64,000 bases of DNA from Lachnospiraceae bacterium (lineage in GTDB: Bacteria > Bacillota > Clostridia > Lachnospirales > Lachnospiraceae): contig CAJTGB010000002.1 in the NCBI GenBank assembly GCA_910575835.1, positions 124,001 to 188,000 of the forward strand, written 5' to 3'. The translations under genes were made by a program, and so were the position numbers. Under the pieces are notes generated by a model that was not told the DNA's origin, ran no database searches, and worked only from the letters and a program-made list of their open reading frames with translations. Positions 41,916-51,025 of this stretch are shown here, piece after piece; within the stretch, counting starts at the first letter, position 1, and each line of letters begins with the position of its first letter.

Positions 41916-44900
41916 TTAACGGCCCTTCTTTGTTGTCGTCGTCTTTTTAGCTGTACCAGAAGACTTGGTCGTTGCCGTCTTCTTGGCCGTTGTTGTAGAT
42001 TTTTTAGCTGCTGTTGCAGTCGTCTTCTTTGCTGCTGCAGACGTCTTAGCAGATGAGGAAGCTTTTGCTTTCTTACCCTTCTTCGCCTTGCTGCGGATAA
42101 CCGCAATTACTGCGATACATGCTGCTACGGCTGCTACGACCCACATAATGATCTTGCTGGTATCTCCTGTCTTAGGAAGGAGAGATGCAGCGGCAGCTTT
42201 CAATGCGTCTGCTGCAGACTGGGCAGCCGACTTGGCGTCATCACCGTTGGCATTATCACCATTGGCCGCATTAGGATCTGCATTGGCCGCGTTAGGATCT
42301 GTTGCAGTGCCGTCACCATTGCTGCCATCCGGGTTATTCGGATCATTGCCATCCGGGTTGTTTGGATCGTTACCATCCGGGTTATTCGGGTCGTCCGGGT
42401 TATTCGGATCATCTCCATCCGGGTTGTTCGGATCGTCCGGGTTATTCGGATCATCTCCATCCGGATTCTCCGGCGCCGTTGACCATGCAATTCCGATCGG
42501 TGATGTACCGTTTACTACAAATGTTACGCCCTTGCCTGTTCCCTGGAATACCTCTGAGCCTTCACTGCTCATACAGGTCTCAATCTCTCCTGCCGAGTAT
42601 TCTGCAAAGTCTTCTGATTCAAACATATGTGCTGCTGAGAACTGATTCTCCGTAGCAACTACGCCTTGCGGAAGAGACTTGGCCGGTAATGTAACAGGAA
42701 TACCGCCGTTCTCGAAATCACCTGGCTGAGCGTCTCTCGTCTCTGGTTCACCTGCATCGTTGCGGGTAATAACCTGTACTTTCACATCGTAGAATGCTGT
42801 ATGTTCCTGATCCTGATATGCTCCCAAGCCTGCGAGATGTCTTGTCAGATCAGTCGTAACTTCCTGCATACTTGTGTATCCTGCATCCTGTAATGCCTGG
42901 GTAAGCTCCATGTTATCCGATTGATTCGGAATAATGCGCTTCCAGGTGGTCTTGTACTTCGGACCGGAGTCGGCTAATGGGGACTTCGGAGTCGTCAGTT
43001 CTGGAGAAGATACAGGGTCGCTTGGTTTGTAAACCAGAGTCTCTTTGTACCTAATCTGACCAATATATTTTGTACCAGGTTTACAATCTGTTTTATCCAC
43101 TACAGTTGGACTATACGGAACATCTTCGTCACTTCCTACGGTTATGATACGATATTCTACATCTGGATCATCTACCTTAGGTATTGTTACTGTATATGTC
43201 TTCTTATCTGCATTTCCTTCATTAATTGATAATTCAAATGCCGGAACATCTGCCTTCGGGTTTTTCAGTTTCTCAAAGACAAGTTCATATGGCAGCATCA
43301 TTTCTTGTACAACGTCACCTGTTCCTTCAGACCGTGCATAGAAAATATGCTTATCTGTAGCATCCTTTGCTGCATTGATACCTGTAAATACTGCTGAACT
43401 CTTAGTCTTATCTTCACTGTTAGTGCCCTTAACCCAACCATCATCTACAGCCGGATCTCCATCCATCTTGAACCAGTAGTCTACACCGGCTTGCTTCTGA
43501 ATCTGTATCGTACAGTCAAAGGTCGTTCCGTTCGCTCCGACAACGTAAGGATCTACGTGATTCGGCTGACGTTTTTCAGGTGTTACTTTGTTGATGGTTA
43601 CTTCTTTTGATAAAGCTAATTCTCCGCCGTCGTAATCAACAATATAATTTCCGCAAGGAGATCCGTCTTCATACATAAGTTCCATCTTCTCTTTGTCGAA
43701 ATGAACACTCTTATAAGTACCTGCATGACCTTCGTTCTTCGCATCAACAATACCTTTTGACTTAAATTTGACTTTTCCTTTATCAGCAGAAACAAGACCA
43801 TCAAATTCTACGTCTTTTATTACCACTTCACCATTACCGTCATAGTCTTTCGATTCTGCAACTATGCTATCAGGCTTTATAGTAATTTTCTTTTTGTCAA
43901 TCGTATATTTTACTTCTTTAGTACCACTATAGTTCTTAATGCCTTTAACAGTACATATAACATCCCCGGCACTGGTCAAATCTGCACCTTCTCCAGTGGT
44001 AATCTCATAATCAACTTTATCCTTTAACTCTGTGCCATCCAAAGATACTGTAATTTTAAAATCTTTCCCTAATACATGTTCCGCTCCATTATAAGTACCT
44101 GATGGCGGATCTACAGTTACCTCCGCAGCATCAAGAGGAACACCTATAATCTTATATTCCTTTTCTAATGTATTCCCTCTATCATCCGAATAAGCAAGAT
44201 TGCCCTGTGGATTAGCCGTAATACCCACCGAAACATCTCCTACATCAACATTAGTCTCCCAATCACTAAGTGTATAGTCATTTTCTTCAACTGCAAGAGG
44301 TTCATTGTTAAGCAATATAGAAATCTCAGGTTCTTCTGCCACACCGCTATATATTATATCAGGTATCTCAATCTTACAATCATTAAGATCCCTTTGCGCT
44401 ACATGAATACTATTCAGAGTAATCTTTCTATTAGGATCTTCTTTATGTTGATAAGTTACTGTATACCATCCGGCATTACAAATCTTATCTGTACCGGCCT
44501 TACCAATCTCAATAGCAGGAGGATTCCATTTACTGTCGTCCACAGGCAATGGCCCATAACTGGCACTCGGCCTAGTTTGTCTATGTACGAGTATATCTTT
44601 CGTAAAATCTTTATCTGTACCGCTAAAGATCTGTTCTTTCTTCTCATTAAATGGTGCATATTCCGTAAAATCGGTTTCATTTAACGTGACAATTTTGTTC
44701 GGAACATTTACTAGCCCCGGCCCCTGCAGGTTATCTACATCGATAATTCTGTTCGACATATCTCCGCTAATTTCACTATCTATATTAAAAGTAACTTTAG
44801 ATCCAATCGTCAAAGAACTCCCTGTCATAAGATTTAATTTCTGGTTAATTAAATTATCATTTAAAGTAGCATTCCCCCAAACAGTGCCCTCCGCAGGCAG

Positions 44901-45890
44901 CCCAGAAGCACCCTTCTCTTGTTCCCAAATAATAGCATTCAAATCAGACGCATTTCCAACACCCGGCAATTCGTCATCATTTGTATAAATAACCGTACTT
45001 CCTTTATCCGACGACAATTTTTGCGCTTGGATACCGCCTGCATACTGATTTTGCGAAGTCGCATGCGCTCCTCCATATGCATACACAGTACCGCCTGATA
45101 TCGTTACCGTTCCAGATGCTTTTCCTAGAATATTCTGATCTGGATTCCCTCCAACCAAATGGCTGCCGATTCCGGGACCAGGGGGAACAGGATCATTTGC
45201 ACTACGCGTTTGACCATCGCCGCCTGTAGCTGTAACGTTTCCTCCTTTTATGTTGATAGCATTAGCTGCCGCACCGCCAACACCAGAACCAATACCTGCA
45301 CCGCCGCACTTTCCAGTTGCAGTTATATCACCGTCAAGAATCGTAATACTGCCAACATTTAGAGACTGGCTGCTACCACCAATACCAGCTCCACCATCCT
45401 CTCCTCCAGTCGCAGTTAACTTACCCTTTCCTCTTATAGTAAGCTGCGCTTTTTCACTAACCTCTAACCCAGCCCAAGCTGTCTTTCCTCCATCAAATAC
45501 AGCTTCACAATTAGTCTCCAAAGCTAACGTAACTTTAGCTGTACCTGTGACTTCAAATGCAGGCGAGTCGTCTTTAGCATCAATCCTCACATCATCACGC
45601 AAATAAATTGTATGATCACCGCTACTTACCCTAACAGTATGCGGTGATGTTCCAGTAAAAACGTGTATACATCCTTTTGGACATGGATCATCCGCTTTTG
45701 GAAGTGTTAACGCTTTAGTTAGCGTAGATAAATCTGTTACGTTAGAGCCCGAAGGAGCCTCTTCCTTATCCTCTGATGTGTTTCCAGAAGACGGCGTATC
45801 TGTTGCCGCTACCGATATCGGTACGGCGAATAATATCGTAGATGCGGCCAAGGACGCCAGCAATAACTTTAATTTCTTTCTTTGCATCAT
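41916..45890 (-). CDS. LPKTG-anchored surface protein with histone-H1-like C-terminal tail
   Basis: 1324 residues. Signal peptide about 1-29 (KLKLLLASLAASTILFAVPISVAA). Residues 75-330 are a beta-helix-like region rich in GGAGIGG turns. The middle contains bacterial Ig-like/MBG strands and a YDG domain (SKDYDGNGEVVIKDVEFDGL, with KGIVDAKNEGHAG). A low-complexity stalk of PNNPDG/PNNPDD units precedes LPKTGD and one membrane helix (IIMWVVAAVAACIAVIAVI). The family usually ends with a few basic residues, but here a 59-residue tail of Lys, Ala, Thr and Ser (AAKKTTATAAKKSTTTAKK) follows. Sortase would cleave at LPKTG, leaving the tail in the membrane or cytosol. Ribosome binding site AAAGGACTACT. 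Confidence 0.85.
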   Translation of the reverse strand: MMQRKKLKLLLASLAASTILFAVPISVAATDTPSSGNTSEDKEEAPSGSNVTDLSTLTKALTLPKADDPCPKGCIHVFTGTSPHTVRVSSGDHTIYLRDDVRIDAKDDSPAFEVTGTAKVTLALETNCEAVFDGGKTAWAGLEVSEKAQLTIRGKGKLTATGGEDGGAGIGGSSQSLNVGSITILDGDITATGKCGGAGIGSGVGGAAANAINIKGGNVTATGGDGQTRSANDPVPPGPGIGSHLVGGNPDQNILGKASGTVTISGGTVYAYGGAHATSQNQYAGGIQAQKLSSDKGSTVIYTNDDELPGVGNASDLNAIIWEQEKGASGLPAEGTVWGNATLNDNLINQKLNLMTGSSLTIGSKVTFNIDSEISGDMSNRIIDVDNLQGPGLVNVPNKIVTLNETDFTEYAPFNEKKEQIFSGTDKDFTKDILVHRQTRPSASYGPLPVDDSKWNPPAIEIGKAGTDKICNAGWYTVTYQHKEDPNRKITLNSIHVAQRDLNDCKIEIPDIIYSGVAEEPEISILLNNEPLAVEENDYTLSDWETNVDVGDVSVGITANPQGNLAYSDDRGNTLEKEYKIIGVPLDAAEVTVDPPSGTYNGAEHVLGKDFKITVSLDGTELKDKVDYEITTGEGADLTSAGDVICTVKGIKNYSGTKEVKYTIDKKKITIKPDSIVAESKDYDGNGEVVIKDVEFDGLVSADKGKVKFKSKGIVDAKNEGHAGTYKSVHFDKEKMELMYEDGSPCGNYIVDYDGGELALSKEVTINKVTPEKRQPNHVDPYVVGANGTTFDCTIQIQKQAGVDYWFKMDGDPAVDDGWVKGTNSEDKTKSSAVFTGINAAKDATDKHIFYARSEGTGDVVQEMMLPYELVFEKLKNPKADVPAFELSINEGNADKKTYTVTIPKVDDPDVEYRIITVGSDEDVPYSPTVVDKTDCKPGTKYIGQIRYKETLVYKPSDPVSSPELTTPKSPLADSGPKYKTTWKRIIPNQSDNMELTQALQDAGYTSMQEVTTDLTRHLAGLGAYQDQEHTAFYDVKVQVITRNDAGEPETRDAQPGDFENGGIPVTLPAKSLPQGVVATENQFSAAHMFESEDFAEYSAGEIETCMSSEGSEVFQGTGKGVTFVVNGTSPIGIAWSTAPENPDGDDPNNPDDPNNPDGDDPNNPDDPNNPDGNDPNNPDGNDPNNPDGSNGDGTATDPNAANADPNAANGDNANGDDAKSAAQSAADALKAAAASLLPKTGDTSKIIMWVVAAVAACIAVIAVIRSKAKKGKKAKASSSAKTSAAAKKTTATAAKKSTTTAKKTATTKSSGTAKKTTTTKKGR

Positions 45891-45980
45891 AGTAGTCCTT
45901 TCTTCATTAATATTTCTTGGATATCTACCCTATCTATGTAAACAGAGTATCATTCTGTCTCTAAGATTTCATTATATATA

Positions 45981-46009
45981 AGTATACCGCATAATTTGTC
46001 GAAGTTCAA
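45981..46009 (-). promoter_or_regulatory. surface-protein promoter with overlapping Spo0A box
   Basis: TTGAAC (46009-46004) and TATACT (45986-45981) with a 17-base spacer. The spacer begins with TTCGACA, the reverse of the 0A box TGTCGAA (45997-46003). A box placed next to the -35 element would suit repression by Spo0A, but it could also be chance. Confidence 0.5.
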
Positions 46010-46617
46010 CGACTTTGTCCCTGAAATGAAACTGCACAGTTACCATTTACTGACAAATCCGTAACCAGTAAAGATATGCCTATATATAGAAATTTCTGAA
46101 TATACACTATTATATTCAGAGAATCCGCCCAAGAATCCGGTTTTTCCAAAATCTTTCCATAAAATTTGTCTCAACCCCGGAAACAAGGCATGACATTCCG
46201 TTTCCTTAATATCCACTATAATAATATATCGTCACAAAAGGAATTTTGATTATAAGAGTTTCGCGATATGAGCAAGAAAGTTGTTCCAGTTATATTTTGC
46301 AATATTTATTAACAGATTAGTTTCCTGCCTTTTCTCCTCTGCTTACTGCCTGAAAGCCTCCATCGCAAGGCGCTGCCGCCTGAGAAGCAAAAGCACGGAA
46401 ATAAGTTTGACGGCGATGCGGGCGCACCTGCCAGAGCTTTTAACGGCGCAATAGTCGAACCAGGCAGTTCAGGAGTTCGATTTCTGACCAGATGAAGCAC
46501 TAATACAGCATTGCGAAATCCACCGTTAATTGTGCAATGCTGTATTAGTGTGCTGACCGCATTATATTCAGCCAAACCTCCTACTTGTCTGTCCGTATCT
46601 GCTTTAGAAAATCACTG
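46010..46617. other. gene-poor stretch with a 17-bp inverted repeat
   Basis: No convincing gene. The only feature seen is CACTAATACAGCATTGC (46498-46514), an exact inverted match of 46534-46550, with a 19-base loop. An 88-codon minus frame covers it but has no ribosome binding site. The repeat may mark the end of a lost mobile element. Confidence 0.5.
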
Positions 46618-46646
46618 TTGATTTTTTCAGAAAGAAATGATATATT
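46618..46646 (+). promoter_or_regulatory. promoter of antisense RNA, TA module B
   Basis: TTGATT (46618-46623) and TATATT (46641-46646), spacer 17 bases. Confidence 0.7.
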
Positions 46647-46652
46647 AAAAAC

Positions 46653-46758
46653 AAGGAAAGCACCCACTCCAAAGTGGATGCCCCCGGTTATGACTACATG
46701 TCCTTACGGACACCGCCTATCCTGTTGGCCGACAGGATAGGCATTTTTATTTCTTCTT
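46653..46758 (+). ncRNA. antisense antitoxin RNA of type I TA module B
   Basis: About 105 bases ending at terminator GCCTATCCTG/CAGGATAGGC (46715-46742) plus ATTTTTATTT. It contains a hairpin CCCACTCCAAAGTGGATG (from about 46663) like CCCACAAAGTGG of module A. The 3' end overlaps the toxin stop codon on the other strand. Confidence 0.6.
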
Positions 46759-46863
46759 GTTCCTCTTGTCGAGAAAGGCAAGAAACGCAACAACCAAACT
46801 GCCAAAGGACATCAGCAATGCTAATATCCCAATGAAAATCGAAATGATTTCATAAGCTGTCAT
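46747..46863 (-). CDS. small hydrophobic type I toxin, module B
   Basis: 38 residues: MTAYEIISIFIGILALLMSF, a continued hydrophobic stretch, and basic end DKRNKKK. Same layout as the toxin at 13971-14069 (Tyr-Glu near the start, one membrane helix, Asn/Lys tail). Ribosome binding site GAAGGGAGGTGCGTAAC. A promoter TTGAAT-17-TAATCT lies near 46995-46967. The mRNA leader contains GACAGGGTGGCAGTCTCCCG, closely similar to the module A leader. Confidence 0.7.
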   Translation of the reverse strand: MTAYEIISIFIGILALLMSFGSLVVAFLAFLDKRNKKK

Positions 46864-47229
46864 GTTACGCACCTCCCTTCTTCTCACCGGCTGACCGGCT
46901 ATGTAAGTTCGGGAGACTGCCACCCTGTCATGGGTACTTTCCTGCATGGTAATACCATGCAAAAACAGATTATCACTTTTTTTCGCTCAATTCAACAATA
47001 ATCTATGGTTTTCTACAGATTAAATTCCATCCGCAACATCAATCTCACATTTCCTTTTCATTCATACAGTCGCTAATGATAATTCTCCGCAGCTTATCCT
47101 GTACAGTTTCAGTACTATTTTTGTTGAAATGCAACGATACAGTCAAATACCATAAGTTAGCTTTTTAAAGAGCTTTACTTTATTTTCATATTTCTTTGTG
47201 AAGCAACACTAAATCCAGGAAATTAGGGA

Positions 47230-47399
47230 TTGACAAAACGAGATTCATGTATTAGACTATACATAAATCAAAACTGATGTTCTATCAGTAGATTTCTATA
47301 TTAAGTATTTCTTGCAAAATCTGCAAAGAATTCATATGCATTTTTCAAAAATATTTTCAACGGTAACAGATTGAGTAAATCATAAGAGCATGGTAGAAT
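47230..47399 (+). promoter_or_regulatory. two promoters of Rpn-like gene A1
   Basis: Distal: TTGACA (47230-47235) and TAGACT (47253-47258), 17-base spacer. Proximal: TTGAGT (47371-47376) and TAGAAT (47394-47399), 17-base spacer, giving a leader of only about 13 bases. The stretch 46964-47229 upstream holds nothing recognisable. The same pair occurs before the copy at 52944, and only the proximal one before the copy at 48776. Confidence 0.65.
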
Positions 47400-47418
47400 A
47401 TAAGAAAGAAGGGCGCCT

Positions 47419-48504
47419 ATGGGCGAGATTACGATTGTAAGCACACCTTATGATGATGTTTTCCGCACCTTATTAAACGACTGCCGTGAGTTGGTTATTC
47501 CCGTGATCAACGAACTGTTTTGGACAAAGTATTCTGGAAACGAAAAGATTGTCTTTTCGCAAGACGTACATTTCCTAAACCGGCAGGATGGTAATGAGGA
47601 TAAGGAGATCACAGATACGAGCTTTACTATATTAGGAGATGAAACGAAGAAATATCACCTGGAATGTCAGAGCAGTACGGACAGCAGCATGTTGGTGAGA
47701 TTTTTTGAGTATGATACACAGATCGCACTGGATACAGGGGAAATTGACGGGGATGTTCTGACCGTGACATTTCCGCATTCCGCGTTGCTGTATTTGAGAC
47801 ACAATTCCACTACATCGGATAAATTGAAGATTCGGATGGTGACACCTGGAGGAAGTGTTGAGTATGATATTCTGGTGATGAAGTCCCAGGAATATACCAT
47901 AGACGAGATTTTTGAGAAGAAGCTGTTATTTCTGATTCCATTTTATATATTTGTACATGAGAAGTATTTTCAGGAATATGAAAATGATGCAGTGAAGCTT
48001 AGTACCATGCTGGCAGAGTATGAGGAGAGCAAGAACAGGTTGGAAGCGATGGCGAATCGGGAAGAGATCTGTGAATATACTAAGTGTACAATCAATGATA
48101 TGACGAATAAGACTGCTTGGCATCTGGCTAAAAATTATAAGACTGTTCGAAAAGGGGTGAAAGATATTATGGGTGGTAAAGTTTTAGAATATGAGGCTAA
48201 GACTATTTTGAATCGCGGCAGGGAAGAAGGGCGTCTGGTGGGCAGAGCGGAAGGCTGGGAAGAAGGGCGTCTGGCGGGCAGAGCGGAAGGCTGGAAAGAA
48301 GGACGTCTGGCGGGCAGAGCGGAAGGTAGGGAAGAAGGTCGATTGGAAGGCAAGGAAGTTGGACGATTGGAAGGCAAGATCTTAACCGTCAGAATTTTTC
48401 AAGCTGCTAAAAAGAATCCCGAATTTACTTGCAATCAGATTGCAGAAGAAGTGGGATGTTCGGCCCAGGAAGTCGATGATACCTTGAAGATGTTCGGTCT
48501 GTAG
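47419..48504 (+). CDS. Rpn-like PD-(D/E)XK nuclease, family A copy 1
   Basis: 361 residues of the PDDEXK_2/Rpn (recombination-promoting nuclease, transposase_31-like) type. The catalytic core has Asp66 (EITDTSF), then Glu82-x-Gln84 in HLECQSS, the E-x-Q variant of the motif. After residue 250 comes a degenerate repeat of about 12 residues (GRAEGWEEGRLA and variants, three to four copies), then a small helix-turn-helix-like end (TCNQIAEEVGCSAQEVDDTLKMFGL). Rpn proteins are DNA endonucleases linked to phage defence. An internal ATG with its own ribosome binding site begins at 48169. It is nearly identical to copies at 48776 and 52944. Confidence 0.85.
   Translation: MGEITIVSTPYDDVFRTLLNDCRELVIPVINELFWTKYSGNEKIVFSQDVHFLNRQDGNEDKEITDTSFTILGDETKKYHLECQSSTDSSMLVRFFEYDTQIALDTGEIDGDVLTVTFPHSALLYLRHNSTTSDKLKIRMVTPGGSVEYDILVMKSQEYTIDEIFEKKLLFLIPFYIFVHEKYFQEYENDAVKLSTMLAEYEESKNRLEAMANREEICEYTKCTINDMTNKTAWHLAKNYKTVRKGVKDIMGGKVLEYEAKTILNRGREEGRLVGRAEGWEEGRLAGRAEGWKEGRLAGRAEGREEGRLEGKEVGRLEGKILTVRIFQAAKKNPEFTCNQIAEEVGCSAQEVDDTLKMFGL
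48169..48504 (+). CDS. internal short form of Rpn-like gene A1 (candidate intragenic antitoxin)
   Basis: In-frame ATG at codon 251 (MGGKVLEYEAKTILNRG), preceded by AAAAGGGGTG at a 9-base spacing. The product would be 111 residues containing only the repeat and C-terminal domain. In E. coli RpnA, a C-terminal short form made from inside the gene inhibits the full-length nuclease; this start has the same position relative to the domains. The equivalent start is kept at 49526, 53694, 54157 and 54737. Translation from it is inferred. Confidence 0.5.
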   Translation: MGGKVLEYEAKTILNRGREEGRLVGRAEGWEEGRLAGRAEGWKEGRLAGRAEGREEGRLEGKEVGRLEGKILTVRIFQAAKKNPEFTCNQIAEEVGCSAQEVDDTLKMFGL

Positions 48505-48522
48505 AAGGTAACTATTATGTAA

Positions 48523-48556
48523 GGGCGTTCTCTTTACAGGAAAACGCCCGCTCTTT
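48523..48556 (+). terminator. terminator after Rpn-like gene A1
   Basis: GGGCGTT (48523-48529) pairs with AACGCCC (48543-48549), then a T-rich run. The same hairpin follows at 54024-54050 and, mutated, at 54475-54500. Confidence 0.65.
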
Positions 48557-48775
48557 CAAAAAATATGGCATTAATCTATAAAGTCCGCCAGTCTCTTGCC
48601 GCCTGAGTTTGACAATTTATTGAACTAATAAAAAAAGAACTAACTAAATTTCTATTTTAAACATTTCTTGCAAGATCTGCAAAGAATTCAAATGTATTTT
48701 TCAAAAATATTTTTCAAAGGTAACAGATTGAGTAAATCATAAGAGCATGGTAGAATATAAGAAAGAAGGGCGCCT

Positions 48776-49741
48776 ATGGGCGAGATTACGATTGTAAGCA
48801 CACCTTATGACGATGTTTTCCGCACCTTATTAAACGACTGCCGTGAGTTGGTTATTCCCGTGATCAACGAACTGTTTTGGACAAAGTATTCTGGTAATGA
48901 AAAGATTGTCTTTTCGCAAGACGTACATTTCCTAAACCGGCAGGATGGTAATGAGGACAAGGAGATCACAGATACGAGCTTTACTATATTAGGAGATGAA
49001 ACAAAGAAATACCACCTGGAATGTCAGAGCAGTACGGACAGCAGCATGTTGGTGAGATTTTTTGAGTATGATACGCAGATCGCACTGGATACAGGAGAGA
49101 TTGACGGGGATGTTCTGACCGTGACATTTCCGCATTCCGCATTGCTGTATTTGAGACACAATTCCGCTGCATCGGATAAATTGAAGATTCGGATGGTGAC
49201 ACCCGGAGGAAGTGTCGAGTATGATATTCTGGTGATGAAGTCCCAGGAATATACCATAGACGAGATTTTTGAGAAGAAGCTGTTATTTCTGATTCCATTT
49301 TATATATTTGTACATGAGAAGTATTTTCAGGAATATGAAAATGATGCAGCGAAGCTTAGTACCATGCTGGCAGAGTATGCGGAGATCAAGAACAGGTTGG
49401 AAGCGATGGCGAATCGGGAAGAGATCTGTGAATATACTAAGTGTACAATCAATGATATGACGAATAAGACTGCTTGGCATCTGGCTAAAAATTACAAGAC
49501 TGTTCGAAAAGGGGTGAAAGATATTATGGGTGGTAAAGTTTTAGAATACGAGGCTAAGACTATTTTGAATCGCGGCAGAGCGGAAGGCAGGGAAGAAGGT
49601 CGATTGGAAGGCAAGATCTTAACCGTCAGAATTTTTCAAACTGCTAAAAAGAACCCTGAATTTACTTGCAATCAGATTGCAGAAGAAGTGGGATGTTCGG
49701 CCCAGGAAGTCGACGATACCTTGAAGATGTTCGGATTGTAG
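48776..49741 (+). CDS. Rpn-like PD-(D/E)XK nuclease, family A copy 2
   Basis: 321 residues, nearly identical to the copy at 47419 through residue 270, including Asp66 and Glu82-x-Gln84. The C-terminal repeat is contracted to a single unit (GRAEGREEGRLEGK), so the difference in length comes only from the repeat. The internal start at 49526 (after AAAAGGGGTG) would give a 71-residue short form. It has the proximal promoter only: TTGAGT 48728-48733 and TAGAAT 48751-48756. Family B gene 49958 follows after 216 bases. Confidence 0.85.
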   Translation: MGEITIVSTPYDDVFRTLLNDCRELVIPVINELFWTKYSGNEKIVFSQDVHFLNRQDGNEDKEITDTSFTILGDETKKYHLECQSSTDSSMLVRFFEYDTQIALDTGEIDGDVLTVTFPHSALLYLRHNSAASDKLKIRMVTPGGSVEYDILVMKSQEYTIDEIFEKKLLFLIPFYIFVHEKYFQEYENDAAKLSTMLAEYAEIKNRLEAMANREEICEYTKCTINDMTNKTAWHLAKNYKTVRKGVKDIMGGKVLEYEAKTILNRGRAEGREEGRLEGKILTVRIFQTAKKNPEFTCNQIAEEVGCSAQEVDDTLKMFGL

Positions 49742-51025
49742 AAGATAACGATATGGCAAGATATACAATCAGCATACGGCGAATAAGGAGGATTTGACCA
49801 ATGATAATTGAAAATGCACGGCCAATACCGTTTCTATGTTAAAAGAGCATTCAAAAATGAAAAAGTAATATTTTAGAAGTATTTGTCTTGTCAGTCTTCG
49901 TATAATTATTTTTAGTAAGAGCTATATTGATAATTTTACATAAGGAGGCACTATATTGTGGGAACAAATGAGAATATAACAAAAGATAACTCTACTACAA
50001 ATATAACTGCCGCTGAATCACCAGAAACATCTTTTATCAGTATAAAAGACCAATTAGTTGAAAAAGCAAGAAGTTTTAATCTTTTAAGTAACGTATTTAT
50101 GAGTGTTGCATTAAATGACACACTGGCCTGTCAGCATGTCATCCGCGTCATAACAGGTATTCCAGACTTAATTGTGAAGGAGGTAAGATCACAGCATAGA
50201 ATCTCAAAGGTTACGGCGCACGATGCCATTCTTGACATACTGGCAGAGGATATCCACAGGCGATTAGTAAATTTGGAGATACAGAGAAAAGATATAATTG
50301 ATCATGCCAGAAGAACCAGGTTCTATGCCGCAATGATTGATGGTGAATGTCTGGAAAAAGGAAAAGATTATAATCAAATGCCCGATGTCTATATCATATA
50401 TATTAGCGAAACGGATTTATGGTCGTCAGGAAAGACTCTTTATAATGTAGAAAAGAAATTTAAAGAAACAGAAATTCCATATGATGATGGTGTTTATATA
50501 ACATATGTAAATGCCGAGGTAGATGATGGCAGTGATGTTGCAAAGCTTATGGACTATTTTAAAACGGCCGATCCAGAAGATATGAGCCATGGTGATTTAT
50601 CCGCTAGAATTCATTTTTTGAAGTGCGAGGAAGGAGGATATCTGGAAATGTGTGAAGTTTCTGAAAAAATTTATAACGAAGGTATTATCGAGGGCAAAAA
50701 GGAAGGCAAAAAGGAAGGCATTATCGAAGGCAAAAGGGAAACCGCATTTAATATGAAAAATAAGGGATATTCAGATGCCACAATTGCAGATATTTTAGAT
50801 GTTGGGATTAATGTTATACAGCAATGGTTATCTGGAAGTATTGTAAAATCCTAATGCTAAACAAAGTAGTTTATACCTATATTTCCCAATAGTTATCCCT
50901 ATAACTCTCAAAAACTTATCAGCAATTACAGATGGAAAGGTATTGGTTCCATTAAAGTGATCGTGTGCAGCAAACTCCAGAAATTTGAAGAAAAAAGAAA
51001 AATACCGTTTCATAAATGATGTGGT
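49350..51025 (+). repeat. segmental duplication, left copy
   Basis: From the last third of the family A gene through the family B gene and 170 bases beyond, this stretch matches 54575-56324 almost base for base. Similarity stops abruptly after ATGATGTGGT (51025 here, 56324 there). Confidence 0.8.
49958..50854 (+). CDS. Rpn-like PD-(D/E)XK nuclease, family B copy 1
   Basis: 298 residues, a second and only distantly related PDDEXK_2-type family. Catalytic candidates are Asp93 in AILDILAED and Glu107-x-Gln109 in LVNLEIQRKD, again the E-x-Q form. The N-terminus (SFNLLSNVFMSVALNDTLACQHVI) matches the family's helical start. Near residue 245 is a short repeat (GIIEGKKEGKKEG) followed by a helix-turn-helix-like end (KGYSDATIADILDVGINVIQQWLSG). 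GTG start at 49958 after AAGGAGGCACTATATT. It is encoded 216 bases downstream of a family A gene in both duplicated blocks, which suggests the pair is a unit. Confidence 0.8.
   Translation: MGTNENITKDNSTTNITAAESPETSFISIKDQLVEKARSFNLLSNVFMSVALNDTLACQHVIRVITGIPDLIVKEVRSQHRISKVTAHDAILDILAEDIHRRLVNLEIQRKDIIDHARRTRFYAAMIDGECLEKGKDYNQMPDVYIIYISETDLWSSGKTLYNVEKKFKETEIPYDDGVYITYVNAEVDDGSDVAKLMDYFKTADPEDMSHGDLSARIHFLKCEEGGYLEMCEVSEKIYNEGIIEGKKEGKKEGIIEGKRETAFNMKNKGYSDATIADILDVGINVIQQWLSGSIVKS

Noticed and set aside
46309-46575. 88-codon minus-strand ORF
   Set aside because: It runs through the inverted repeat at 46496-46554, lacks a ribosome binding site and has no protein-like pattern.
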